Positions 35,747 through 43,480 of a stretch of 64,000 nt of DNA are shown piece by piece; the stretch's first letter is position 1; every line of letters begins with the position of its first letter. This stretch comes from Achromobacter anxifer. GTDB lineage: Bacteria; Pseudomonadota; Gammaproteobacteria; Burkholderiales; Burkholderiaceae_B. The notes beneath the pieces are model-generated. The model was not told the origin of the DNA and searched no databases. It was given only the letters and a program-made list of their open reading frames with translations. The DNA lies in NCBI RefSeq assembly GCF_903652925.1, contig NZ_CAHLAR010000016.1:1-64000 (forward strand), read 5' to 3'. A program made the position numbers and the translations under genes.

Positions 35747-36465
35747 ACAAACCCACCGCACTGGTCACCGGCGGCAGCCGGGGCATAGGCCGCGCCATCA
35801 TCGCGCGCCTGATCGACGACGGCTTCGAGGTCGTCAACTTCAGCCGCGGCGCGCCCGAAGCGCTCTTGCGCGGCGAGACCTTCCGTTCGGTCGACCTGGG
35901 CGATGCGCCGGCCACCATCGCCGCGGCGCAGGCGCTGGCGGCCGAGCGCGAGGTGCTGCACCTGGTCAACAACGCCGGCATGATCCAGGTCGCGCGCATC
36001 GATGACGTGACCCAGGAGCAGATGGCGCGGATCATGGCGCTGAACGTCACGGCGCCCGTCCTGCTGATGCAAGCCTTGCTGCCCGGGATGCGGGCGGCGG
36101 GCTATGGGCGCGTGGTGAACATCGGCAGCCGCGCCGCCTTGGGCAAGGACGGGCGCACCGTCTATGGCGCTTCCAAGGCGGCGCTGGCGGGCATGACCCG
36201 GACCTGGGCGCTGGAGCTGGCGGGCAGCGGCATCACGGTGAACACCGTGGCGCCCGGGCCCATCGCCACCGAACTGTTCAACCAGTCCAATCCCGCAGGC
36301 GCGCCGCAGACGCTGGCGCTGGAAGCGTCGATCCCGGTACGGCGCGTGGGTCAGCCCGAAGAGGTCGCGCACGCGGTATCCATGTTCATGGACCGGCGGG
36401 CGGGGTTCATGACGGGACAGATGCTGTACGTGTGCGGGGGCGTGTCGGTGGGGCTGGCGAGCTAG
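35743..36465 (+). CDS. SDR-family oxidoreductase coupled to a Bug receptor
   Basis: A 240-residue classical SDR: TGGSRGIG (9-16), NNAG, a catalytic Ser (NIGSRA), YGASK and the PGPIATE loop. It is translationally coupled to the Bug receptor (ATGA). Convergent with the GlxA-type gene, with four bases of overlap. Probably oxidises or reduces an alcohol or ketone intermediate of the cyclase/ligase pathway. Confidence 0.87.
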   Translation: MNKPTALVTGGSRGIGRAIIARLIDDGFEVVNFSRGAPEALLRGETFRSVDLGDAPATIAAAQALAAEREVLHLVNNAGMIQVARIDDVTQEQMARIMALNVTAPVLLMQALLPGMRAAGYGRVVNIGSRAALGKDGRTVYGASKAALAGMTRTWALELAGSGITVNTVAPGPIATELFNQSNPAGAPQTLALEASIPVRRVGQPEEVAHAVSMFMDRRAGFMTGQMLYVCGGVSVGLAS

Positions 36466-37358
36466 TTGCCTGCATCCGGTCTTTGCGGCGAGGAATGGAG
36501 CGCGAATTCGCGCTCCATCTCCTTCCTGGATACCTTGCCGGACGCCGCCAGCGCTTGCGCCCGTTCCAGCCGCAGCCGCTTCAGCACCTCGGTGGGGGCC
36601 ACGCCGAAATGGGCGGCGAACTTGCGCTGGAAGGTGCGGCGCGACATCTGGCAGGCGTCGGCCATGTCGTCGACGGACCAGCGCGCCGACAGCCGCGCCT
36701 CGATCTTTTCCACCAGGTCGCGGAACGGCGCGGCCACGCGGTCCTGCAGCCGCAGCGCCTGGCTGTATTGGCGCTGGTCGCCGTTGCGCCGCATGAAGAC
36801 CACCAGCCTGCGCGCGACGCGCTGCGACAGGTCGGCGCCGAAATCGCGCTCGATCAGCGCCAGCGCCAGGTCGATGCCCGCGGTGACGCCCGCCGAAGTC
36901 CAGTACTTGCCGCTTTCGATGTAGATGCGGTCGTCCTGCACGCGCAGGGCAGGGTAGAGCTGGCGCAGCCGGTCGGCTGAACGCCAGTGGGTGGTGACGG
37001 CGCGGCCGTCCAGCAGGCCGGCCGCGGCCAGCACGAAGGCGCCGGTGCATACGCTGCAGGTGCGCGCGGCGCTGGCGTCGCGGCGACGCAGCCAGGCACG
37101 GGTCTCGCCGTGCGCGCCGGCGAAATCCGCGCCGGGGCCGCCGGGCACGAACACCATGTCGAAGGGCTCGTCGCCGTCGTCGGCGAAGGTGCCATCCACC
37201 TGCATGCGCAGCCCCTGTTCCCAGGTGGACACCTGCTGCGCGGCGGCGATGGTGCTTAGCCGGTAGAGCTTGCGGCCGGCTTCCTCGTTGGCCGAGCTGA
37301 AGGCCTGCCAGGGCCCCGCCAGGTCCAGCGGCTGGAAGCCGTCATACAGGACGAACAT
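36462..37358 (-). CDS. GlxA-type transcriptional regulator (DJ-1/PfpI + AraC helix-turn-helix)
   Basis: A 298-residue regulator: an N-terminal amidotransferase-like DJ-1/PfpI domain (VPGGPGAD, CSVCTGAFVLAAAGLL, THWRSADRL) and a C-terminal AraC DNA-binding domain (SVDDMADACQMSRRTFQRKF). Start is the ATG at 37358 or the GTG one codon before; upstream extension overlaps the divergent gene. Divergent from the isonitrile-hydratase-like gene, its likely target. Confidence 0.85.
   Translation of the reverse strand: MFVLYDGFQPLDLAGPWQAFSSANEEAGRKLYRLSTIAAAQQVSTWEQGLRMQVDGTFADDGDEPFDMVFVPGGPGADFAGAHGETRAWLRRRDASAARTCSVCTGAFVLAAAGLLDGRAVTTHWRSADRLRQLYPALRVQDDRIYIESGKYWTSAGVTAGIDLALALIERDFGADLSQRVARRLVVFMRRNGDQRQYSQALRLQDRVAAPFRDLVEKIEARLSARWSVDDMADACQMSRRTFQRKFAAHFGVAPTEVLKRLRLERAQALAASGKVSRKEMEREFALHSSPQRPDAGN
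36496..36519. repeat. Perfect 24-bp palindrome
   Basis: A perfect inverted repeat without spacer, each half reading ATGGAGCGCGAA, sits inside the last codons of the GlxA-type gene, about 30 bases past the convergent SDR stop. It would form a strong hairpin in either transcript and may limit read-through between the two genes. Confidence 0.55.
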
Positions 37359-37451
37359 CACGCGCTTTGGCGCATCCGGCGCTGGAATTGGCGCGCGCGG
37401 CTGGGCGCGTCCGCCTATGCTGGGATTTGTCGTTTCCAACGGAGCATCGTC

Positions 37452-38126
37452 ATGCATGTGAATTTTCTCTTGTTCGAAGGGCTGACCCAGCTGGACATGA
37501 CCGGACCGTACGAAGTACTGGCGGGCGCGCCGGGCTTTACCGTGGATTTTGTCGCAAAAACGCGGGACCCGGTGCGGTCCGATCGCGGGCTGTGTTTCGT
37601 GCCCACGCAGACCCTCGCGTCCGCGCCGGCCTGCGATCTGCTGGTGGTGCCCGGCGGGCCGGGCACGGATGATGCCATTGTCGACCCCGACTGGGTAGCG
37701 TTCGCGCGCGCCCAGGGGCTGGCGGCGCGCCATGTGTTTGGCATTTGCACGGGTTCGCTGCTGCTGGGCGCGGCGGGGCTGCTGCGAGGCAGGCGCGCAT
37801 CCAGCCATTGGCGTGCACGTGAATTGCTGTCGCGCTTCGGCGCGATTCCGAGCGATGAACGCATGTGCGTGGACGGCAATCTGTTCACGGCGGGCGGCGT
37901 GACCTCGGGCATAGACATGGCGCTGCTGGTGGTGGCGCAGCTGTGCGGCGAGGACGTGGCCAAGCTCATCCAGTTGCAGATCGAGTACGACCCCAAGCCG
38001 CCGTTTCCTGGCGGGACACCCAAGACCTCGGAGCCGGCCGTGGTGCAGCGCTATCTGGAAATGTCGCAGGCCCGGTTCGAGCGCCGCTCGCAGGCGGTGG
38101 ACCGGGCCGCGGCGGCGATGGCCTGA
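37452..38126 (+). CDS. DJ-1/PfpI-family protein, isonitrile hydratase-like
   Basis: A 224-residue protein like cyclohexyl-isocyanide hydratase (InhA). It has VPGGPGTDD, the nucleophile elbow GICTGSLLLGAAGLL with C99, and the following SSHWRARELL. InhA hydrates isonitriles to N-formamides using the Cys. Divergent from the GlxA-type regulator, whose N-terminal domain is related, a pairing common in Proteobacteria. The real substrate here is not known. Confidence 0.8.
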   Translation: MHVNFLLFEGLTQLDMTGPYEVLAGAPGFTVDFVAKTRDPVRSDRGLCFVPTQTLASAPACDLLVVPGGPGTDDAIVDPDWVAFARAQGLAARHVFGICTGSLLLGAAGLLRGRRASSHWRARELLSRFGAIPSDERMCVDGNLFTAGGVTSGIDMALLVVAQLCGEDVAKLIQLQIEYDPKPPFPGGTPKTSEPAVVQRYLEMSQARFERRSQAVDRAAAAMA

Positions 38127-38155
38127 GCGCGTTCGCTCGCGCCGGCGCGGCGCCT

Positions 38156-38638
38156 TCACTTTGCCAGATGATCCAGCGGCAGCGGGCTTTGCGGCTTGAC
38201 GGTCTGGATGGCGAAATTGCTGCGGATGTCCTTCACACCGGGCAGCTTGAGCAGGGTGTCGAGCAGGAAACGTTCATAGGCCCGCAGGTCGGGCACCACG
38301 ACGTGCAGCAGGAAGTCGGATTCGCCCGACACCAGGTGGGCGGAGATGACTTCCGGCAGCGCGCTGACTTCCTTGCGGAACTGGGCGGCGTCCCGCTCGT
38401 GGTGCCGTTCCACCTTGATGCCGACGAAGATGGTCAGGCCCAGGCCGACCTCGTCCGGCGCCAGGCGGGCTTCGTAGCCCTGGATGACGCCGGCCTCTTC
38501 CAGCAGGCGCACCCGCCGCAGGCAGGGCGAGGGCGACAGGCCGATCTGCTCGGCAAGCTCCACATTGGTCAGCCGCGCGTTCTGCTGCAGGGCCTCCAGA
38601 ATGCGGCGGTCATAGGCGTCGAGTTCGCGCTTTGGCAT
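38156..38638 (-). CDS. Lrp/AsnC-family regulator
   Basis: A 160-residue feast/famine regulator: helix-turn-helix (DRRILEALQQNARLTNVELA, then LSPSPCLRRVRLLEE) and a C-terminal RAM/AsnC ligand domain (HLVSGESDFLLHVVV). The ATG at 38638 fits the family start; the longer frame is not supported. Divergent from a LysE-type exporter, a common amino-acid export switch in which Lrp activates export when an amino acid accumulates. Confidence 0.9.
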   Translation of the reverse strand: MPKRELDAYDRRILEALQQNARLTNVELAEQIGLSPSPCLRRVRLLEEAGVIQGYEARLAPDEVGLGLTIFVGIKVERHHERDAAQFRKEVSALPEVISAHLVSGESDFLLHVVVPDLRAYERFLLDTLLKLPGVKDIRSNFAIQTVKPQSPLPLDHLAK

Positions 38639-38771
38639 GAAATTGAAACCAGTATTGGATGATTGGTGAAATATGCCAATTATCATAAGTCCAGTAGCAT
38701 AAATAGCAAGCACATGCCAGCCCGGTTTTCCTAGAATGGTCGCCTGCGACAGGACGAACAGGAGCGCGGCG

Positions 38772-39479
38772 ATGGCGGATATGGCGATGTTTCTAGGGGC
38801 TTTGCTGATTGTCTACGTGGTGCCCGGACCCGACATGATCCTGTTGCTGGAGACCGGCGTGCTGCGCGGCAGGGGACAGGCGCTGGCGGTGGCCGTGGGG
38901 TTGGCCATCGCGCGGGCCGCGCACGTGACCTTGGCTGCGCTGGGATTGGCGGCGTTGTTCAAGACCCATCCCTGGGCATTCGAAGTCGCGCGCACCGTGG
39001 GCGGCTGCTATCTGGTTTGGTTGGGCGTGAAACTGTGGCGGGCGGGGCCGGTGGCGTATGACGCAGGCGGGCAGGTCGGGCCGCGTCAGGTCGAGCCACG
39101 GCAGGCCGAACTGCGTCAGGCTGAACTGCGTCAGACCGGACCGCAGCAGGCGGCGCGGAGCCGTGCGGGCCTGGGGCCTGCGTTCCTGAGCGGCGTGCTG
39201 ACCAACGTGCTCAATCCCAAGGCCTTGCTGTTCTGCTCGGTCCTGTTGCCGCAATTCGTTTCGCCCGCCCATGGCCCGATAGGCCAGCAGTTCGCCGTGC
39301 TGGGCGTGATCCTCGTCAGCCTGGGCTTGGCCCTGGACGCGCTGTGCGCGCTGGCGGGCGGAGCGGTGGGGCGCTGGATGTCGGCCAGCCCCCGGGCGCA
39401 GAAGATCCAGAGCCGGGTGTTCGGACTGGCGCTGATCGGCTTCGGCCTGCGCCTGACCTTCGCCCAGCGTCCGGCCTGA
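38772..39479 (+). CDS. LysE-family amino acid exporter with an inserted pentapeptide repeat
   Basis: A 235-residue LysE/RhtB translocator with about six membrane segments and the family motif VYVVPGPDMILLLETG near the N-terminus. AGGAG lies seven bases before the ATG at 38772. Between segments 3 and 4 (residues 101-125) there is a hydrophilic insert made of five tandem pentapeptides. The neighbouring Lrp gene suggests export of an amino acid in response to its level. Confidence 0.86.
   Translation: MADMAMFLGALLIVYVVPGPDMILLLETGVLRGRGQALAVAVGLAIARAAHVTLAALGLAALFKTHPWAFEVARTVGGCYLVWLGVKLWRAGPVAYDAGGQVGPRQVEPRQAELRQAELRQTGPQQAARSRAGLGPAFLSGVLTNVLNPKALLFCSVLLPQFVSPAHGPIGQQFAVLGVILVSLGLALDALCALAGGAVGRWMSASPRAQKIQSRVFGLALIGFGLRLTFAQRPA
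39072..39146 (+). repeat. Five tandem 15-bp units inside the LysE gene
   Basis: Five consecutive 15-nt units encode the pentapeptide QAELR (two copies, 39102-39131) and variants QVGPR, QVEPR and QTGPQ on either side. The unit length keeps the frame, so copy-number change would lengthen or shorten the cytoplasmic loop without breaking the gene. Confidence 0.75.
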
Positions 39480-39485
39480 AACGCG

Positions 39486-39511
39486 GGCCCCGCGGCTTGC
39501 GCCGCAGGGCC
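39486..39511. terminator. Hairpin between convergent LysE and ABC exporter genes
   Basis: GGCCC-C-GCGGC pairs with GCCGC-A-GGGCC around a TTGC loop, one mismatch in eleven, starting seven bases after the LysE stop. No T-run. A likely shared barrier between the convergent genes. Confidence 0.45.
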
Positions 39512-39522
39512 GGCGGCCAGGC

Positions 39523-41415
39523 CTACTTGGCGTAGGCGTACGAGGATTCGTCCGCCGCTTCGTCCTCGTCCTTGGCCTGCGGCGCGACGGCGCCGTCTTC
39601 CAGCAGTTCCGAGGGCGCCAGGCCCTTGGTCAGTTCCAGCGCCTGGCGCTCGAACAGGCGCCGGTACAGGCCGCCCTTCAGGCGGATCAGCGCATCGTGG
39701 CTGCCTTCCTCGATGACGCGGCCGCGGTCCATCACCAGCAGGCGGTCCAGCGCGCGCACGGTGGACAGTCGGTGCGCCACCACCAGCGTGGTGCGGCCCA
39801 CCATCAGGCGGTCCATCGCCTGCTGGATCAGCACCTCGCTTTCGCTGTCCAGGCTGGACGTGGCTTCGTCCAGGATCAGGATGGGCGCATCGGCCAGGAA
39901 GGCGCGGGCCAGGGCGACGCGCTGGCGCTCGCCGCCCGACAGCTTGACGCCGCGTTCGCCGACCAGCGTGTCGTAGCCCTTGGGCAGCGCCATGATGAAG
40001 TCATGGGCGCTGGCCAGCCGCGCCGCCTGCTCGATCTCGGCCTGCGTGGCGCCGGGACGGGCATAGGCGATGTTCTCCGCCAGCGTGCGGTGGAACAGCA
40101 CCGGCTCCTGCTGCACGATGGCGATCTGGCTGCGCAAGGACGCCTGCCGCGCCTGGGCGATGTCCTGCCCGTCGATCGTGATGCGGCCTTCGTTCACGTC
40201 ATACAGGCGCTGGATCAGCTTGATGAACGTGGTCTTGCCCGAGCCGGAATGGCCGACCAGGCCGACCCGTTCGCCCGGCGCGATGCGCACCGAGAACTGG
40301 TCGTACAGCGCCTTGTCGTGCGCGCCATAGCGGAACGTCACGCCCTCGAAGCGGATCTCGCCGGCCGTGACGCGCAGCTCGCCCGCGCCGGGCCTGTCGT
40401 CCACGCCCAGCGGCTGCTTCTCCAGCGCGACCAGCTCTTCCATGTCGTTGACCGAGCGCTGCAGGTTGCGGATGTGCATGCCCACGTCGCGCAGGTGGCC
40501 CTGCAGCATGAAGAACATCGTCAGCGCGAAGGTGATGTCGCCCACGCTGGCCTGGCCGCGCGCCCACAGCAGCAGCGACGCGCCCAGGATGCCGGCTTGC
40601 ATGGCGACCAGCATCGCGCCCTGTACCCCGCCGTTCAACGTGGCGCGGATCCAGGTGCGGCGGGTGCGGCGGCGCCATTTGTCGACGACGCGGTCCAGCC
40701 GGACTTCCTCGCGCGCTTCGGCGCCGAAGGCCTTGACCACGGCATTGCAGCTGACGGCGTCAGCCAGGGCGCCGCCCATGCGGGTGTCCCAGGCGTTGCC
40801 CAAGCGCGCCGCCGGAGCCACATAGCCCAGCGACAGCGCCGCAGTGACGGCGATATACAGCACCGAGCCCAGGCCTACCACCAGGCCCATCACGGGCCAG
40901 TGCACGCCCAGCAGGGCGGTGGCGCCCACCAGCATGACGACCGAAGGCAGCAGCGCAACCAGCAGCGTGTCGTTCAACAGGTCGACCGCCCACATGCCGC
41001 GGGTGATCTTGCGCACGGTCGAGCCGGCGAAGCTGTTGGCGTGCCAGTCGGTGGAAAAGCGCTGCACGCGGTAGAACGCGTTCGACACCATGCCGTTCAT
41101 CATCTTCAGGGTGAAGGTGATGATGTTCTGGAACACGGCCTGGCGCAGCAGCGTGCTGCCGATGCCCAGCGCGATCAGCAGCCAGAACGCGGACACGGCC
41201 GCGCTCCAGATCAGCTCGTCGCCCGCCGCGCCCGAGGCCACGGCGTCGACCAGCTTGCCGGCGTACAGCGGAGTCAGCACGTCGGCCAGCGCCGACAGCA
41301 GCGCCAGCGCGACGATGAGCGCGGTGCGCAGCGGTTGCTCGCGCCAATAGCGGAAGGTAAAGCCCAGGACATCCCTGAAGGCTTGTCCTCGTAGATCAAT
41401 CTTTTTTCTGGCCAT
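39523..41415 (-). CDS. ABC exporter, fused membrane and ATP-binding domains (MsbA-like)
   Basis: A 630-residue half-transporter: six membrane segments (residues about 25-330), then a nucleotide-binding domain with Walker A GHSGSGKTT, signature LSGGERQRVALARAF, Walker B ILILDEATSSLD and switch VAHRLSTV. An acidic tail ends the protein. It would dimerise to export a lipid, peptide or drug. The start codon lies inside a perfect 14-bp palindrome and has no clear Shine-Dalgarno sequence, and a structured leader with a small upstream ORF precedes it. Confidence 0.88.
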   Translation of the reverse strand: MARKKIDLRGQAFRDVLGFTFRYWREQPLRTALIVALALLSALADVLTPLYAGKLVDAVASGAAGDELIWSAAVSAFWLLIALGIGSTLLRQAVFQNIITFTLKMMNGMVSNAFYRVQRFSTDWHANSFAGSTVRKITRGMWAVDLLNDTLLVALLPSVVMLVGATALLGVHWPVMGLVVGLGSVLYIAVTAALSLGYVAPAARLGNAWDTRMGGALADAVSCNAVVKAFGAEAREEVRLDRVVDKWRRRTRRTWIRATLNGGVQGAMLVAMQAGILGASLLLWARGQASVGDITFALTMFFMLQGHLRDVGMHIRNLQRSVNDMEELVALEKQPLGVDDRPGAGELRVTAGEIRFEGVTFRYGAHDKALYDQFSVRIAPGERVGLVGHSGSGKTTFIKLIQRLYDVNEGRITIDGQDIAQARQASLRSQIAIVQQEPVLFHRTLAENIAYARPGATQAEIEQAARLASAHDFIMALPKGYDTLVGERGVKLSGGERQRVALARAFLADAPILILDEATSSLDSESEVLIQQAMDRLMVGRTTLVVAHRLSTVRALDRLLVMDRGRVIEEGSHDALIRLKGGLYRRLFERQALELTKGLAPSELLEDGAVAPQAKDEDEAADESSYAYAK

Positions 41416-41446
41416 TGCAATGGCCCGGCGTCACCAGGACGCCGGG
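41411..41446 (-). promoter_or_regulatory. Start-codon palindrome and adjacent hairpin of the ABC exporter
   Basis: GCCATTGCAATGGC (41411-41424), a perfect palindrome, contains the exporter ATG. Immediately upstream in the transcript, CCCGGCGTC pairs with GACGCCGGG around a five-base loop (41424-41446). Both would occlude the ribosome-binding region, which lacks a Shine-Dalgarno sequence. Confidence 0.5.
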
Positions 41447-41577
41447 AGTCCTTGTGTGGAAAGAGGAAGGAACGGCCTGCGCTGCGAGCGCGGGCGATTG
41501 CGTTTAGGTTCTTGGGGCGGGCACGGAGGACCAGTCGCTAGATAGGCATCCAGCGATGGGTCCGCGCGGGCGACGAC

Positions 41578-41628
41578 TTAATGGCGTCGCGGAGACACGC
41601 GCGGGATGGCGGTATGCGGATTCATCAT
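41578..41628 (-). CDS. Candidate 16-residue leader peptide upstream of the ABC exporter
   Basis: A short frame MMNPHTAIPRVSPRRH-stop begins at 41628 with GGGAGG about seven bases upstream, the best ribosome site in this transcript. It lies inside the 270-base leader between a good promoter and the exporter start, whose own ribosome site is poor. The Pro/Arg-rich end recalls stalling leader peptides that control downstream genes. No homologue is known to me; function is inference. Confidence 0.4.
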   Translation of the reverse strand: MMNPHTAIPRVSPRRH

Positions 41629-41690
41629 CTTGCGCCTCCCAGTGGTGTGTGAAGTGGGGGAAATGGAATGGGCAGAGGCCCGAATTGAAG

Positions 41691-41719
41691 ATTCTATAGA
41701 AGTGGTGTAGGCGAATCAA
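41691..41719 (-). promoter_or_regulatory. Sigma-70-like promoter of the ABC exporter leader
   Basis: On the minus strand, TTGATT (41719-41714) and TAGAAT (41696-41691) are separated by exactly 17 bp. Transcription would start near 41684, giving an untranslated leader of about 270 bases that includes the 16-codon ORF and the start-codon hairpin. Confidence 0.55.
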
Positions 41720-41764
41720 CGGGTAGGCGTCCGCCAGTGTGGGTTTTTTTCAACTGAGGCGGAT

Positions 41765-42478
41765 TCAGTCCGGCGTGAACAGGTCCGGCGGCAGGCGCGC
41801 CACGGCGTCGTAGGTCAGGCGGATGTGCGCCGCCAGCAGCGCACAGGCGCGGTCCGCGTCGCGCGCCAGCGTGGCGTCCAGAATGCCCTTGTGTTCGTCG
41901 TCCAGGTCGCGCGCGATGGGCTTGCGCGTGACGGTCAGGCGGCGGTAGCGCTCGGCCTGCTGGTACAGGATGCCCAGGAAATGATGCAGCCAGCGCGAGG
42001 GACAGGCGCGGATCAGTTCACGGTGGAACTCGCGATTGCGCTGCTCCCATTCCTCGAAACGGGTGTCGGGGTCGGCGGCCAGGCGCTGCTCGGCCTTGCT
42101 CAGGCGGTGAAAGGCGGCGAGCACGGCGCTTTCCCAGTCGTCGTCGCCCAGGGCGATGGACTGGCGCAGGGCCTGGGTTTCCAGCAGCACACGGTTCTCG
42201 GTGATGTCGCGGAAGTCTTCGAGCGAGATCGGCGTGACGTGGAAGCCGCGCTGGCCTTGCGCGATGACCAGCGCGTCCGACACCAGCAGCGCCAGCGCTT
42301 CGCGCAAGGTGCCCGCGCCCACGCCGTAGTCATCCTTCAGGTGCTCGACCCGCAAGCGGGAGCCCGGCGGATGCACGCCCTGGATGATGTCGCGCCGCAG
42401 GTTGACATAGGCCGCGCCGACCAGGGTGTTGGCCGAGGCGGAATGAGCGAGCGGGGGGAGGGTGGCGCCGTCTGACAT
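41765..42478 (-). CDS. GntR-family regulator, FCD subgroup, of the meta-cleavage operon
   Basis: A 237-residue regulator: winged helix (LRVEHLKDDYGVGAGTLREA, about residues 40-60, then GFHVTPIS) and a helical FCD ligand domain. Divergent from the dioxygenase operon that starts at 42617, with the operon promoter in the space between, so it is the probable repressor of aromatic catabolism here. Confidence 0.86.
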   Translation of the reverse strand: MSDGATLPPLAHSASANTLVGAAYVNLRRDIIQGVHPPGSRLRVEHLKDDYGVGAGTLREALALLVSDALVIAQGQRGFHVTPISLEDFRDITENRVLLETQALRQSIALGDDDWESAVLAAFHRLSKAEQRLAADPDTRFEEWEQRNREFHRELIRACPSRWLHHFLGILYQQAERYRRLTVTRKPIARDLDDEHKGILDATLARDADRACALLAAHIRLTYDAVARLPPDLFTPD

Positions 42479-42523
42479 GGGAGCTACTTTATCACTGGCT
42501 TTAAAAAATCTCGATAAAAATTA

Positions 42524-42552
42524 TTGACGCCGATATTTATGCTGCTTATCGT
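42524..42552 (+). promoter_or_regulatory. Promoter of the dioxygenase operon
   Basis: TTGACG (42524-42529) and TATCGT (42547-42552) are 17 bp apart, in an AT-rich stretch. Transcription would start near 42559, about 58 bases before the dioxygenase GTG. Adjacent AT-rich sequence (42500-42523) could hold the GntR operator. Confidence 0.45.
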
Positions 42553-42616
42553 AGAAAAAAGCGTCGAGACTACGACCGGCATGCAGCCGGCGGCAGGCGC
42601 AACCAGGAGACAAGCA

Positions 42617-43480
42617 GTGATACGGCTACACGACATCCGGTACGTCCGGCTGGGTACCCGCGACCTGGAAGGGGCGGTCCGCTATGCGACCACCGTGCTG
42701 GGCCTGGAAGTGGCCCGCAAGGAGCATGGCGCGGTCTATTTCAAGTCCGACACCCGCGACCACACCCTGTGCTACTTCGAAGGCGATCCGCGCGATCACA
42801 CCGCGGCGTTCGAGGTCGACACCCCCGAGGAACTGGAGCGCGCCGGCGCGGTGCTGGAGCGCAGCGGCTACCGGGTCGAGGCGGGCAAGCGCGAGGACGC
42901 CGAGCAGCGCTACGTGCGTGAATTCCTTGCCTTCATCGATCCGTCCGGCAACCGCATCGAGCTGGTGCACGCGCCGCATCACAGCGGCCGCCGCTATTTC
43001 CCCGGCCGCGACGCCGGCGTGACGGGCTTTTCGCATATCGGCCTGCGCACGCTGGACGCGCGCCGCGACGAGGCCTTCTGGACCGACCTGCTGTCGGCCC
43101 GCGTCAGCGACCGCATCGGCGAAGCGCCGCTGCTGCGCATCGACGAAGTGCACCACAAGATCGCGCTGTTCCCGTCCAGCTATCCGGGCGTGCAGCACAT
43201 CAATCACCAGGTCGAGAGCATCGACGACATCATGCGGGCCTGGTACCAGCTGAAGGAATGGAACGTGCCGATCCGCTTCGGTCCGGGGCGGCATCCGACC
43301 TCGGGGGCGATGTTCCTGTACTTCGACGGCCCCGACGGGATGATCTACGAATACTCCACCGGCGTGCGCCTGATCACCGCCGAGGACGAAAAGAACTACC
43401 GGCCGCGCACCTTCCCCGCGGTGCCGTCCTCGTTCTGCATGTGGGGCGCCAAGCCGGACATCCCGGAGTTCAAGACGTGA
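42617..43480 (+). CDS. VOC-family extradiol ring-cleavage dioxygenase
   Basis: A 287-residue two-domain type I extradiol dioxygenase. The Fe(II) ligands are visible in the second domain: H140 (GFSHIGL), H197 (HINHQVE) and E245 (MIYEYSTG), with spacing like catechol 2,3-dioxygenases. GTG at 42617 is chosen because AGGAGA is six bases upstream. The next genes are a possible ring-product decarboxylase and a 2-hydroxymuconic semialdehyde dehydrogenase, so the substrate is probably a carboxylated catechol such as 2,3-dihydroxybenzoate or a cumate-type analogue (inference). Confidence 0.86.
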   Translation: MIRLHDIRYVRLGTRDLEGAVRYATTVLGLEVARKEHGAVYFKSDTRDHTLCYFEGDPRDHTAAFEVDTPEELERAGAVLERSGYRVEAGKREDAEQRYVREFLAFIDPSGNRIELVHAPHHSGRRYFPGRDAGVTGFSHIGLRTLDARRDEAFWTDLLSARVSDRIGEAPLLRIDEVHHKIALFPSSYPGVQHINHQVESIDDIMRAWYQLKEWNVPIRFGPGRHPTSGAMFLYFDGPDGMIYEYSTGVRLITAEDEKNYRPRTFPAVPSSFCMWGAKPDIPEFKT

